Positions 26,503 to 39,302 of a stretch of DNA of 64,000 bases are shown in pieces (within the stretch, counting starts at the first letter, position 1; the number at the start of each line of letters is the position of its first letter). The notes below the pieces were generated by a model, which worked only from the letters and a program-made list of their open reading frames with translations, had not been told where the DNA came from and ran no database searches. A program made the position numbers and the translations under genes. The stretch is taken from contig CH002783.1 of NCBI GenBank assembly GCA_000149265.1, positions 278,181 to 342,180 of the forward strand, read 5' to 3'. The stretch is from Ciona savignyi (Eukaryota; Chordata; Ascidiacea; Phlebobranchia; Cionidae).

Positions 26503-26510
26503 TGACGTCA
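26503..26510. promoter_or_regulatory. Isolated CRE octamer
   Basis: A perfect TGACGTCA preceded by AACG, in the divergent intergenic space between receptors A and B. A single 8-base match may be chance. Confidence 0.25.
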
Positions 26511-29500
26511 GTGTCAAAATAAATAAAACAAGCACTGCAACAAACTATGTCAGAGCGAATTATAAAAGCTAAAAATTAAGCATGGGTTTTTAACTCATTC
26601 TATTATTCTATTATTATCAAAATAAAGACAAGGGAATTTCTCCGGTGACCAGTGCTCGGTAATTTGCCATATTTTACGCAAAACAGCCCAGAGCAAAGCT
26701 TTTACGCTCTCATAACTTGCGGACGAGAAGAATGCTGGGCAATAATGGCCAACAACCAACGAATACGCGTGATTTGGAGAAATTATTAAAAAGTTGGCAA
26801 GTATCAACCAATCTTTAACCCACAATTACATAGGATTACACATTAGACCAACAGCTAAGTGCAGTCCTCGAGTCGTTTGCCATCACTCGTATACGTAAAA
26901 TCAATGAACCCAAACAAACAGGAATACAAACGCAATCTCATCACGATTATATTGTTGTATTGACTGAGAATGGAAATTTTCTGTTTTTATTTATCTATCT
27001 ATTCATTGACAATGGCAACTAGGAATCTGCTAAAAGCTCTCTTATGTCAACGTTTCAGCGCATCACACTTAATTGGCCGAAGGCTGCGAACGAATTTTTC
27101 TGATTTTCGTACCTTTCACAAAACAACTGCGATGCTAGTTCTCGAAAATCTATAATAGAATGAACCAATTCCAGTTTAGGTAGTTTAAAACATTACACTT
27201 CACAAATCTCCGAACCACAATGAGCTTTCAATAGAATTACTTTAAACTTAATACTGACGGTATATGAGAAACAAATTATCTGTTAGATCAGAATACAAAC
27301 AAACGATAGTAAAGTGAAAAAAACGTTAATTTCAGGACAAGGCCGTTCAGCTTAAAATCTTGCTTAACCTCTGTGTCAATTCATACAAGACATACACTGA
27401 ACTATTGCTTAACCAGTTGCGTAATCTACAATCTATATACAAAAGCATTTCTAATGGGTAAATCTAATTTTTTCTTTCCAACAAAGCAATGAAATCCAAA
27501 CTTCATATAAATATTGGATAAATATGTAATATTAAATGCAATTCACTACTAAAAATATAAAATAAACAACGCATTTTCAAAAAAGCAGCCTAACTGAAAT
27601 TAGCTACGTTTCAAATTACCTGGTGACCAACGTTTAGAGGAAAAACACAAGGCGACATTTGAACGCTTGCTTTATCTCTAAAACTATACATAGACTTTCG
27701 AAGGTATACAAATTCACGTACCACCGCTACACCTTACTAAATTCTGTGATTTATAAGCGTATACGTATTAAGTAGATTATGTTGAGGTACGATCGAAGTG
27801 GGTAATCTTTAGGGAGTTCAAAGTGACAACCGCTTTTACTTTGCTTAATTAAACCTTTAAACTCTACCAAACATCGCTGTGTTTCGTGGACGACCGAGAT
27901 GATGTGTTTTAATTATGATAGTGCAATCAGTGAAAACACGCATGGTAACGATTGGTGGGTAATTTTGTTACGTTGTTTTATAAAGAGGCACTTACTAATG
28001 AGATAGAAAAGCTAAATCTTTGTTTTGCTGAACATCGTACAATAAAACTACAAACTACTCAACATATTTAATATTTATACTAATACACACATAATCGATG
28101 TAGTAGACCACTTAAGCACTTCTGAAACAATGAACAGAGCCAAACTCGGCAAACAATACATTTTCTTACTAACTAAATTATCTTAACTGAAAAGAGTCAT
28201 TGGAGCACGTAGAAAGTTTTCGCTGTTGCTGCCAATAAGTCGTGTCCTGTACTGTGACTTTACGACACACGAACAATTTTTTTAGACAGATCATGGTCGG
28301 TATTGCGGTCTGTAAAAACATTTGCTGAGCATAAGTACATGAAGTGGCCTCCAGTCTGTAATGGATCCCCAAACCGGCGGGGAATATGCAGCCAATCAGA
28401 GAACAGTGGCCGTTTACGGATGATTAGACACAAGGAATATAGCTTCCCTTGCCACATTAGACTGTAGTCTACCTTCATTGAACTGTTTGTTTTGCATCTA
28501 TTATATCGTAGGTAAAAGAAATTCTTTGGCCGTTTCTTTTCATAGAATTTCACCTTGGTCCTTAACGAATGCGGTCAACGTGAACAAACGTTGCAGTTCC
28601 CAACACAGTTACGTTATATTGCTAAGTAACGTACATGGCCACCGTGATTATTGCGTAATTTGAACTATAATTTATACAGAGTGAAAAATCACTGAGCATA
28701 CGCAATATATTGGCATGTAAGATAATTATCAAGAGCCAAAGACACGCTTTATCATTGACTACCTTATACAACAACTAATTAAATTTCAATCAAAATGCCA
28801 ACAAGGGCGAAGCCAAGATGGGTTATCTGGGTATTGTATATAAGATGATATCACTGTATAATCTAACATAGAACCACTTAATCTAAACTAAGCGACTCCG
28901 TCAGGAACTTAGTTGTGTTCTTCAACTATTTGAATTGTGTATTGAAAATGGTAACTATTGTTTTGTAACCTACAAGCTTGACCTGGAATTTAACAGGCGT
29001 GAAGTGTGGTTCAAGAACGTGCTTTTTGCACAATTCGGGCAAGTTATTAAGATTCTGCCAGATTCTGTCGTTTAGGTTACTGAAGTGAACCAGAACTGTC
29101 GCTAAAAATAAAACAAAAAATATTTTTCGTTAATGTGGACAGCATTATAATGATATCGATGTCCGTCAATAACTAAAGTTTAACACTCTTTTATATTACG
29201 AGAAAATGACAAACAATGGTATAACCGAAACAACTACAATATTAGGCTGATTAATACGGCATAGCGCAACCTAGTGGACAAAGATTTTTGGTTTTTGCAA
29301 TCGTTAAAGGTCAGCGAAGAGAAACTTGGCATGGTAAGAGCTACGCTACACGTTGTTTTAATTCAAGGCAAACCATCCATTTGCAGTTTACCTAACATTT
29401 TATAAAAAAAACGCCAGCTTTTGTTACAATTTACTCTATACTTTAAAAAAAACAAGTAAAAGTTTTGGAAACTTTAAGAAGTAGGCCTATAAAATGAACT

Positions 29501-32333
29501 AAGAAAATGAACAAAGAATAAAAAAAACAATCAGTTTACCCCACGAAATCCAGCAAATTATACCATCCAAAACAAGCTATAATACACTTACGGTGTGTAT
29601 GAAACAGCAAAACTGTCTGAACAACAAAAATCGAATTACCCGTGATTATAGTTATATCATTAGGGGTGGTTGATTGACAATATCTAGCTTAAATGAGTAA
29701 TGAGCCGATTAATAATCCACAATATCTAGGAACAGTTGGAAGCTGTATAAGGCTTAACATTATTGCTATAGTTGTGTTTAACTGTGCAGTTTTGTATAAC
29801 TGGGCCGACCTTATTTAAATTAAAGTGTTTATTAAGTATATTTTGACTGGCATTGTTGTAAAAAAATCTTTATATGCTTATAGACTTTGAATGACAGCTC
29901 TTATCATAAGGGCCACATTGCAAAAAAGCGATTTATTGTAGAAAGACTTTTAACAAAGCAAATAATCTTAAGAATAATCGTGATAATATATATGTATGGT
30001 CAGTATATTGGTCATAAAACGGTATATAAAAATCATTCAAAGAAGCACAGTACTAAAATAGTTCATTGATCGGTACACGGGTTATGTTTATTCAATATGC
30101 TACATTATTTTTTTAATCCTATTAAAAGGGGATTAAAACATAAGAGGTTAAGCAAAATTTAAACAAATTTTCTGGTATACATTTTTACACGTATTAAAAA
30201 TACAATTTCCAAAGGTTGTTGTATAAATAAAACAATACTAAATAAAAGAACATCAATCGTGAAAGTTGTTTAGGACAAAAGATGCACTATGCAAACAAAT
30301 AGATCTCGCAGGCCATAGATATCTTTCTAGAAATTTCGTAAAAAATGAGCATCTTAAGTGTTTTTTTTTATTCTATGTGGTGACATAAACTTTTTTATGT
30401 TACACTGAGCTACACCTGCCTTTACACAACCATCTAACAGTTCTTCCTGTGTACTGAGTCAATTGTGAACCAAGTTCGAGCTATAGGTTTCATGTCCAAC
30501 CGTACTTGACAAAATACGACAAACCAAGAGAACCAATGTAATAATTCGACATGACAAAAGTCGCAGCAAACAGATTTAACTTTTTATGCTTCTGTTGCAT
30601 CACAAAACGTAATACACAACAACAATGAGGTGCAGCAGGTGATAAACTCGAATAAACAAACATTACGGCTTTACCTGCCAGCAGCCTGTTATGCGACACA
30701 TAGTTCTGATAACCAGAAAATGGTAAAGATTTAACTTTTTACGGGGTTACGTTTCGAACTTGAAAATCGTTTTAATTGGCAAGCAGGTTTATGTAATGGT
30801 CGTGCTTACCATTCGGCCGCACATAACCGTGAAGATTTAAATATAGGTAGCAAATAACTCGGGAAGATTACGGAATATATGGTGCCACATAAATACCACT
30901 CACAAAACACTATGTTGGGACAGATTAAAGTTAAACATATACATTTGTACTGTAAGAGAAGTACTTGGTAATGTATAGAAAACAACAAGACAGTACTTTG
31001 ATTATGCACACACCAACAAATACGTGCAAGAGTTGCAAGGTGTGGCAGTTTAATCGGTACTGAAAAACTGTACCTAGAGGTTTTTGTTGGAATTTAAAAT
31101 CAACTGACGAAACAAATATATGTAAAGCCAACTGGTATATTTTGCCCGTTTTCTATCCATATGAGCACAAACGAGTTGTTTAGGTTAAATAAGCAAATCA
31201 TAAATTGATGTGCTCAGATTAAGTAACTTTGTCTAGGTATGGCCTATACAAAAATGCATTTTAAAATCCAATGCGATAGTTTAAAGCAATCCAATAGTTT
31301 AAATAGGGTATAAATATATGTAAAGGTCCCATCTACTATTTCCGGGCTTCACGCGTTTATTTTTCACCCGTTGAAACAGAATTCAAATCACAGAATAAAT
31401 TTGTGATTTTATGTGAGTTTATGTAAAATAAAATTCCGAAGGCACAATTATATACTGTAATATAGTATCTCTAGTATAAATATAGTTGCACGTCAACATT
31501 CGCCCACAATTTCTGTCTTAGCTTGAACGCAAAATCAAAGTATTGTCTGTACGTTGTAACTACTGGAAAATGTGTATTAATTTTTTTGGCGAAACACGAG
31601 CTTCATGTTCACATAACACCCATATAATACGAGTATACAAAGAATTCGGCAATACTTTGTAATTGCGTAAGCAAATTGGTGTTTAATAATTAATATTACG
31701 GCCAATCGCAATTAGGCGTCTTGTTCTTAAAACACAGATAACTGCCAACGTTTCTCTAATATTAACCGGGTTAACAATTGTCAATCCATTAGAGGCGATA
31801 TTACATTTATGCCGTTGTGTGTTTAAAAATATGCAGTATCGATTACATTTTCAACGGTAATGGCTTTTCAAAGCAACATAACGCACGACCAAATGAGGGT
31901 GATTGTATAGTGAGTTGTATAGAGGATTTTTATACTGCCAGAGATGAGCGCTAATGCTTTATAGTCTTCGGTTGTTTCATAAATATTACATATGAGTCGG
32001 TGCTTTTATGTCGTTAAACTTAATAGCCTATGTTTACAAGCGTGATTCTATTACATTTACACAATCAAGTTCTCTCTGACCGTTTTTAACATTGATGGCC
32101 AGATGACCTCGCGTGGTAACGGCCATGGACATGCTTTGCTAATCAGTAATTTCAATGACGCGGGTTATTGCTTGCAGTGTTGTTTCGTAAGGCCGTTTCG
32201 TCAGTGCGGACCAAATCGATGTTCATATTACCTGAAAGTGGACCCCTTTTTGGCAGGTCTAGTGCTTAGTAATCGGAGCAAATACAATTAACTTGTTAGG
32301 ACTAAATTAAAAATTCATGCAAATCGTTTGAGG

Positions 32334-32375
32334 GTCGTATATATATATATATATATGTGTGTACATATGTGTGAG
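32334..32375. repeat. AT/GT microsatellite
   Basis: An alternating TATATATA run passing into TGTGTG and CATATGTGTG. Confidence 0.8.
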
Positions 32376-34093
32376 TCGTATGTGCTATTAGTATAGAAAG
32401 TAGGTTAGGCGTCGGCTGAATCCATCTAATTCAACTTCTCTGTGTGTAAGAGTATTAATCGTATAGGTAATGCGGAATCACAGAGATTTTGCAAAGAATA
32501 CAGAGACACGCAGAACAGAAAACGACTGAACGCCTTGGAGAAATTTTAACAGCAGCATCATGAACGGATCAGATTATACCGGAATTTAATCGTCCTGCAG
32601 AGGACCGTATATAAATGGTTTGACGGATCAGGGAGTAAAGGGTCTTTAAACTTTAACTGCACTAAATCATACAGCTTATAAAAGTTTTACCTATTTCAGA
32701 AAGGTTAGTATAGAAAGCTAGGCGGTGGTAAGAGACAAGTATGCATTTTTCTAATTAACAATCTGTTTTTGGTCATTAAGTGTTTGGATATGTATTGTGC
32801 ATCTGGATCTTTGTAAGTTGTGAAGTAACAACACTCCAACTATCCAAGTAACATATGAAACCGCTTAGGAAATATTTTCCGGTTTAATCAATATGCCGTT
32901 TGATTGTTATGTTGCCAATTGGATGATGGAGACAAATCGGCAATCAATTCAGTAGATAGCCTTAACATACATAACGTCCAATACATTCAATTGATTGACA
33001 TTTTTCCAGTAAACGGCTAACAAGGCAACTTGTTAAGGTCAATGATAAAGGGTTGAACAATACCACGGATACCTAATTTTATTTGATTTTATGATCATAT
33101 CTGTTCAATCAATGTGTCAATTAGCAATGTGTCTATCAGGTCTTTAATTGAGATTTAAACGTTTTTTAATAGATTTCTATCGATTGCTTCACCTTGACTC
33201 TCATATAAGGTACAGGTAATGTTAATTGGCCACGATTCAACTAAACGTTGGTATATTTTCAGAAAGATATATCGTGGTTTTCAGAAACCGTGTCAGATTC
33301 CATGCAGAGGACAGCTTAGTAAAACTGCGCTTCAAAGTTTATAATACTACTCTGGGACCAAGCCGTTATATTAGATAATAAGAAATAAACCTAATCCCTT
33401 TGCCTATATCCATCCCCGTGTGAACTTAAAATAAAAAAACAATATTGATAATAGCGTTTAAAATATATAAGCACCGGGAACGATTGGGACTTTGCTTAGT
33501 TAATAATAGTGCCCGTGTATAAGGGCGCATACTGTAATAAAATTTACACCTTGGAAAGAAGTATTACAGCACACACACATATAGTGTTGATGGGATAGAT
33601 TATCTTGTATAAATTGAGATTCGACGATCATCGTATACTCAATATGCATGGTCCGTCCTTCTTGATTCTTTCACCGTGAGTAGTTTTCCAGTTGAATTTA
33701 AATAAAAGGTGTAAACAATGTTGTGGAAATACCCGTTTGAGAATATCCACTATACAGGTAACAAATGGATAAAACGATCGAATAAGCCTCTGAACAGACG
33801 TGTTTATCTTTTTTCAATGAGACATCCGAAAAAGAATGAAAGGCTTGAACTTGCGTAGTTAAATGCATGGTACTTGCTCAGTTTACACATTTGCGTATAG
33901 GAAGTTGATGTAGCATTTACTAGAAATATAAGAATTAGGAATCTGCGTACAATACGCACGAAAAGGGTCATAAGCATAAATAGTGTACGTTGGGATTGAA
34001 AACGGTGATACAACTAACAATGTTTTGTTTTTAATTTAACTGCTACAGGCCTTGTGGTTTTAACTATAGTGCGTCAAGTATAATTCAACATCA

Positions 34094-37000
34094 ATGGAAG
34101 CTTCCACGGTAGCTGAACTTTCGACCGGGAGTGACAACAGTTTGTTTTCTGAAAGAACGACAGGATCTACTTTCGTACCAAGCTGTCAGTCACATGATAC
34201 TATCATACAGGTAGGTTGTACTTGTTTGTAAACGGACTGTGCTACTTATGTCGATTAACATCATGTTTCGATACTTGTCAACATGACCATTTCCACCAAC
34301 AGACATGGTTTCGATTTGACACACTTTACTTGGTAAGGGTTCTAATCACGTGGGTGCTGTTCTGTCTCAGCATGGCTGGAAATATGTTTGTGTTGTGGTC
34401 ACTGAGGACAAGTAGAAGCCGCCACTTCATAATGTTCCACTTGGCGCTAAGCAACTTGGTGTACACCGTATTCGTTATGCCATCAGGTGAAATTGCTGAA
34501 ACTTGCATTGTATACATATATAGTTGCTCAAATAGTACAAACACTGAATGCTTTATGGGATTCCAGTATTTAAGTTTCTTTGTTTCAGACGCCATATGGA
34601 ATACCACAATGGAATGGCTTGCTGGTGACTTTACATGCAGGTTATGTCAGATGATGAAACAGTTTGGAATGTACGCGAGTTCGTTTATGGTTGTGGTAAG
34701 TTCCGCTTCGGAATCGTTGTTTATAATCATTGGTTGGTAATAAGAAGGCCTATCATTTGAACGTGTTTACCATACACAGAAAACATAACATTTGTTTAGA
34801 AATGTTGATTACCGGTAGTAGTTCTGATATAACACGTTGTACTGATCAATAACGTGCTCGTAGCTAATCAGAGCATCGATAACTCATTGTGTTGCTCAGT
34901 CTGCCAGCACACCACAATTCGATCTTCCAGCAACAAAGCAAATTAGGCGCGAAACGGAAATTAAAAATCCTAACAAAGATGCATGCGGGTCAGAGGTTAG
35001 AGGTCCTAATATATCGATCCAGCAAAATGGAGGTAGGCGCTGAGGGTGCATTTAGAATTTTAAATCACGCTCTGGTAACAAAAACATTTTCTTGTTCTAA
35101 AGAGCAATACAAATTTCATGGTTAACAAAAATACGACAGTAACTTTTTTTATCAAGTCAGTTTTGTCGATAGAAAAATAATGATTTAAGGGAGCCAGCCA
35201 ATTTAAATATTCTGTTAAGATTGAATTGACCAAATACTATAATACAGGCAATAATACTATATCAAGGGAATCTGCTCACTATGTATATAAATTCGTATTT
35301 AAACTAAAATAATTGGGGATTTGCATTAAAATCCATCAATTGATTTTTGGCGACGTTTTAAGACGATTATAAACCAGGCTTGCACAAAGAGTCTTTCCGA
35401 AACAAAATCGAAAAAGCATAAATAAAAACTTGCTGCTGCTTTAGCCACTCGGGTGCTGTAATATATAACAAAGGGCAGGGAAACAATTAACATGTCTGTC
35501 GAAGAATAACATTTGAAATCAGATTCCATAGAAACCACATTAAAAAAACATCGCGGATATTACTTTTCGCGCATATTAAAACCACATTAAAAACACATCG
35601 CGCATGTACTTATTAATTATTATTTCCACTGTAACAAACATTTTCCAATATATGCGGTCTAGTACGTGGTGAAATTGTGGTTCATATTAGTAGAATCAGT
35701 TCATTTCGTGTTGAAATGTACACTTGAAACATATTGCCACTCCAGAGCTTCCAGTCAAGAGCATAATAAAGCACCTTGCGCGGGTCAACCGATTGGCATA
35801 TTGACATTTTTAATAAGGGAGCCAGCCATATGGACATTTTTAATAAGGGAGAAATATACTTAAATAAATAATAATATCATTAAAAAATAGTCTTAGCATG
35901 GAGCCAAATAAAAAAAATAAAAAAAAACGATATTGAAAATCCTCATCATTCATAACAAAGTTCAATCTCTCCATAAGTAAGAATAACAAAGTATAAACAA
36001 AAGCAGTCACAATCATTTAATGATGCAGTAATAAAACTGCGCCATACATAAACGGTGGTCACGTTTAATATTTTAGCAAAATCTTCTAAAATTTACGCTA
36101 TGTACAAAAATAATAAATAAATTTGGTATGGCAATATCAATATTGTCTATTATTCGATAGTTATGAATGATTCCGTTTATTTTACCACAATTCCAACCGT
36201 TTATGATATTAATACGACAGTCCGTCGGAAAATGTTATAGATTTATCACAGACTTTTATTTTTAACCTCGCGTAAAGGAATTACGTTTATCGATTCCACA
36301 AGCCTAACCCTATATTTAATTATACCAAAGGTTTACCTGCAAATGCGTTGCGCTGACCTGGAAAGGTGTTTAATATATTTTAACATTAAGCAACCAGCAG
36401 TATCGACATGGAAGAGGGATGGTCCTGCAGGTTTTTCGCGCAGAACATTGTCACTTTAAAAATAGAATAGTAATAAACACTTTCCAAAGTACAGGCATGG
36501 ATACTAAATTTAGTGTAGTATATATTGCATATATTTTGAGGGGCGACATGGGCTGGACATTACGTGCTTCCAAATGGCGTGGAAACATTAAGAAAATCCA
36601 AATCTTTTGCAACCCGACTTTTAACACTAATTAATATGCCGATTGGTTAGCGACATCAGTGCCAGTGTTGTGACGGTCATGATTTCCAACCGCTGAGGGG
36701 AACACTCATTTTCCTCGCCATAATATAAAGGGAAATTAAAAAGTTCGTCCAATGGTAGTTCGATCGATTTATATAAGTCAATTAAAAACGAACATGTGAC
36801 GACACCTTCATTAAGTCGGAACTTACCTCGGAAAAATATTATTACATATTAGGTTATATATTTTAGAGGTAAATATCAAAAAAAAAATTATTTTGGTTAA
36901 AGTTACATATTTAAAGACATATTTGGTAAAAGTTTCTCTCAAAGGGCTGTATACTTGGGATTTTAATATGTTTACCGAACCTGCGAATTTCCCACGAGGC

Positions 37001-39302
37001 CCTTTGTGTTGTGTTTGTAAGTTAGAGCTACTTGCGCTTAACGCTAAGAAAGACATATTCTTAACTATTTTTCGTTTTTTTAGTTCTATCGGGCATATTT
37101 GTTGTCCTCGGACTATAGGTCCGCCAATAAGCTTTAATTTATTACGGGTATTCATTGCTCGCTTTACCCGGATTGAGCTTTATTAGACATATTATCATTA
37201 ATTGCTGCTCTTTAGAGACCAGTACATGTCAGTATCAGAGGGCTTGACGTGCTTGAATTCGATTAGTAATACAAAAAAAACAGGCTCGGTCGTCATATTG
37301 AATGAAAAAATATAAAAAATTCAAGACGCCTATCTTTATATTAATCCGGGATTGGCCGTGGGGGTTAATGCAGTTCGGTACTATAGTTTGCACTTCCCAG
37401 TAAACTAAAATAGATTTTGCGGTTATTTTATCAGTTTAAAATCTTTCAGGTGATCGGAATGGATAGAGTGACAGCAATACTATCACCCTTGACACACGAG
37501 GGTCAGAAGAGACGAGGATACGTCATGGTAATAATAGCATGGACCACAAGCTTCCTCTGCTGTATACCAGCGGTAGGTTATTTTTGTCCAATACATTGCT
37601 TAACGTTGTATATCACCCATATAAAGATCTTATAATATACTATCACACTTGTACAAGAAACGGTTACAATAATTTATTCACAAATTTGAAACAGGGTGCA
37701 AACCGGTAAAAACTAACAGCACCCATACAACATAGACAATAAAACCTTTGAAAATTATTTAACACAAAATATGGAATAGTTACCATTATGTTAAAATGTA
37801 TATTAATGTCGATCTATAGACAGCTTAAAATTGTATTTTAGTACACTAAACTCATCGTGAGGGTATATTTATAAGTAAGATATGTCTTGGAATATTATGC
37901 AACTGTAAGAGAATTATCATTTTAACATACTATTTTGTGCAGGGAGTGTTGTTTTCTTTACTGACTGTGGAAACATGTGAAGGAATCAACATATATCAGT
38001 GTGTGGACTTCAACATTGTTAAGGATCGTGTTAGGTTAACGCCATACTACTTCTTTACAATGTGTATGAGTTTTCTTCTACCGCTGGTTTCTACTCTCAT
38101 ATCCTACTCGCTCATAGTCTGTGAAATATCGAATATGAAAGAGAGGGACAGAGGTGAGCTGCACTACTTACTACTGCATTTGTGCAAGAATGGCGGGCAA
38201 ATTAAAATGTTTTTTATTTCCATTAAGTTCTCATGGGTCGCCGAAAGAGCGTTAACGCTCCATCTATACAAAGAGCCAAGAACCGAACAATTCTTATGAG
38301 AACCTTAATAACTCTAACATTTCTTGTGTGCTGGGGACCATACTATGGAAAAGGCATTTACGATTGGTTCAATAAACCTGCAGTTCGACCGCCAGCACCG
38401 GTTTGTCTTTCTTATTCTAAATATTTTGTTGGCGACCATGCATACATTGTTCAGTCGGCAGTATATGGGAAACCCATACTCAGTTTAGAAGTTTCGTTTA
38501 TTGCCCAAGAATCAACCCTCTTGCGATACACGCCTTTATAGATTCTATATAATATCGTAACTGTACGATTTGTTCGGTAAAGTTTTATTAAAATGGTCTG
38601 GTTCAATACGAGCTCCCTATACCAAATTAAATGATGCCCATCCCCCCTATTCTTATGACTCTTTAATGCTAAAACACAGTCTTATTTCGCAGTTGGACAC
38701 AGCAATGTATGTTGTGATGTACCTGAACCCAGTTCTTCATCCGATCGTCTTCGGTGTATTTATGAAAGAAATCAGGAGCAAATTCAGGAAACAATTGTGC
38801 TGTGACGGGAAAGACAAAACAAAGACGTATGATAATATTACAATCGTTGCAAACGAACGCGTTTTAAAAAACACGGGGGTGGGCTGTACTGGCCTTTGAA
38901 GTAAATCAGCACGATACAGGAGTAAATCTTTATTAGCTGTTTGTTTTCAAAGGAATTTCAATTTGGCAGTGTCTGCGTTGACGAAGTAAATTCCCAAGTT
39001 AATTAAGTGCATACCTCCCTCGCTTCGTTTGCAATGTTAGTATTGGATGGCATGTTGACCACATTTCAAATTTAGTATTACGATATTAGATCCCTACATA
39101 CAGAAAATCGGCATCTGGGTACATGTCGAGGTCGTCTCTCACCGGTTACGCTACCGGGGTCACTCAAGTTCAATATCTGCCCAGTGGTGCAACGGAGATC
39201 AGTATTGTGAACAGCGCCACCTGTCAAGCGACCAGCATGGAAGAAAACACCCGCACTATGTTGCTAAAGGGAACAGTGATGGAAGACAGCTCGCATTCCT
39301 AA
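34094..39302 (+). CDS. gnrhr: GnRH receptor B (rhodopsin-family GPCR)
   Basis: Eight exons: 34094-34210, 34303-34486, 34589-34695, 37450-37572, 37943-38153, 38228-38400, 38693-38826 and 39104-39302, with intron phases 0,1,0,0,1,0,2 and 415 residues. Family marks: TM1 AGNMFVLW, TM2 HLALSNL, loop AIWNTTMEWLAG and TM3 FTCRLCQ, MDRV, ECL2 CEGINIYQC, TM5 ISYSLIVCEI, TM6 CWGPYYGKGIYDWF and TM7 LNPVLHPIVFG. Position 2.50 is Asn, as in mammalian GnRH receptors, and 7.49 is His rather than Asp or Asn. The tail exon (YMSRSSLTGYATGVTQ) resembles receptor C's tail (STSRGSFSTYATGVTH), which supports the last junction although its donor (AC|GTATGA) is weak. Reading through that donor instead gives a different tail ending at 38899. 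Intron 2 (102 bases) is open in frame, so its retention would insert 34 residues in the first extracellular loop. Confidence 0.9.
35534..35608. repeat. Short tandem duplication
   Basis: Two units of about 47 bases, each containing AACCACATTAAAAA and ACATCGCG. It lies in intron 3 of GnRH receptor B. A second short duplication with ACATTTTTAATAAGGGAG lies at 35797-35851. Confidence 0.55.

Larger units (their letters stand above)
23260..34090. other. Intergenic DNA between divergent GnRH receptors A and B
   Basis: About 10.8 kb separates the first exons of receptor A (minus) and receptor B (plus), so it probably holds both promoters. I found no gene. Contents are a SINE at 25391, a CRE octamer at 26503-26510, and an AT/GT microsatellite at 32334. 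Several short open frames (for example 28553-28260 minus) lack motifs. Confidence 0.5.

Noticed and set aside
34326-34607. Antisense open frames over exon 2 of receptors B and C (also 45741-45983)
   Set aside because: They mirror the conserved receptor exons; the sense frame carries the GnRH-receptor motifs and splice sites.
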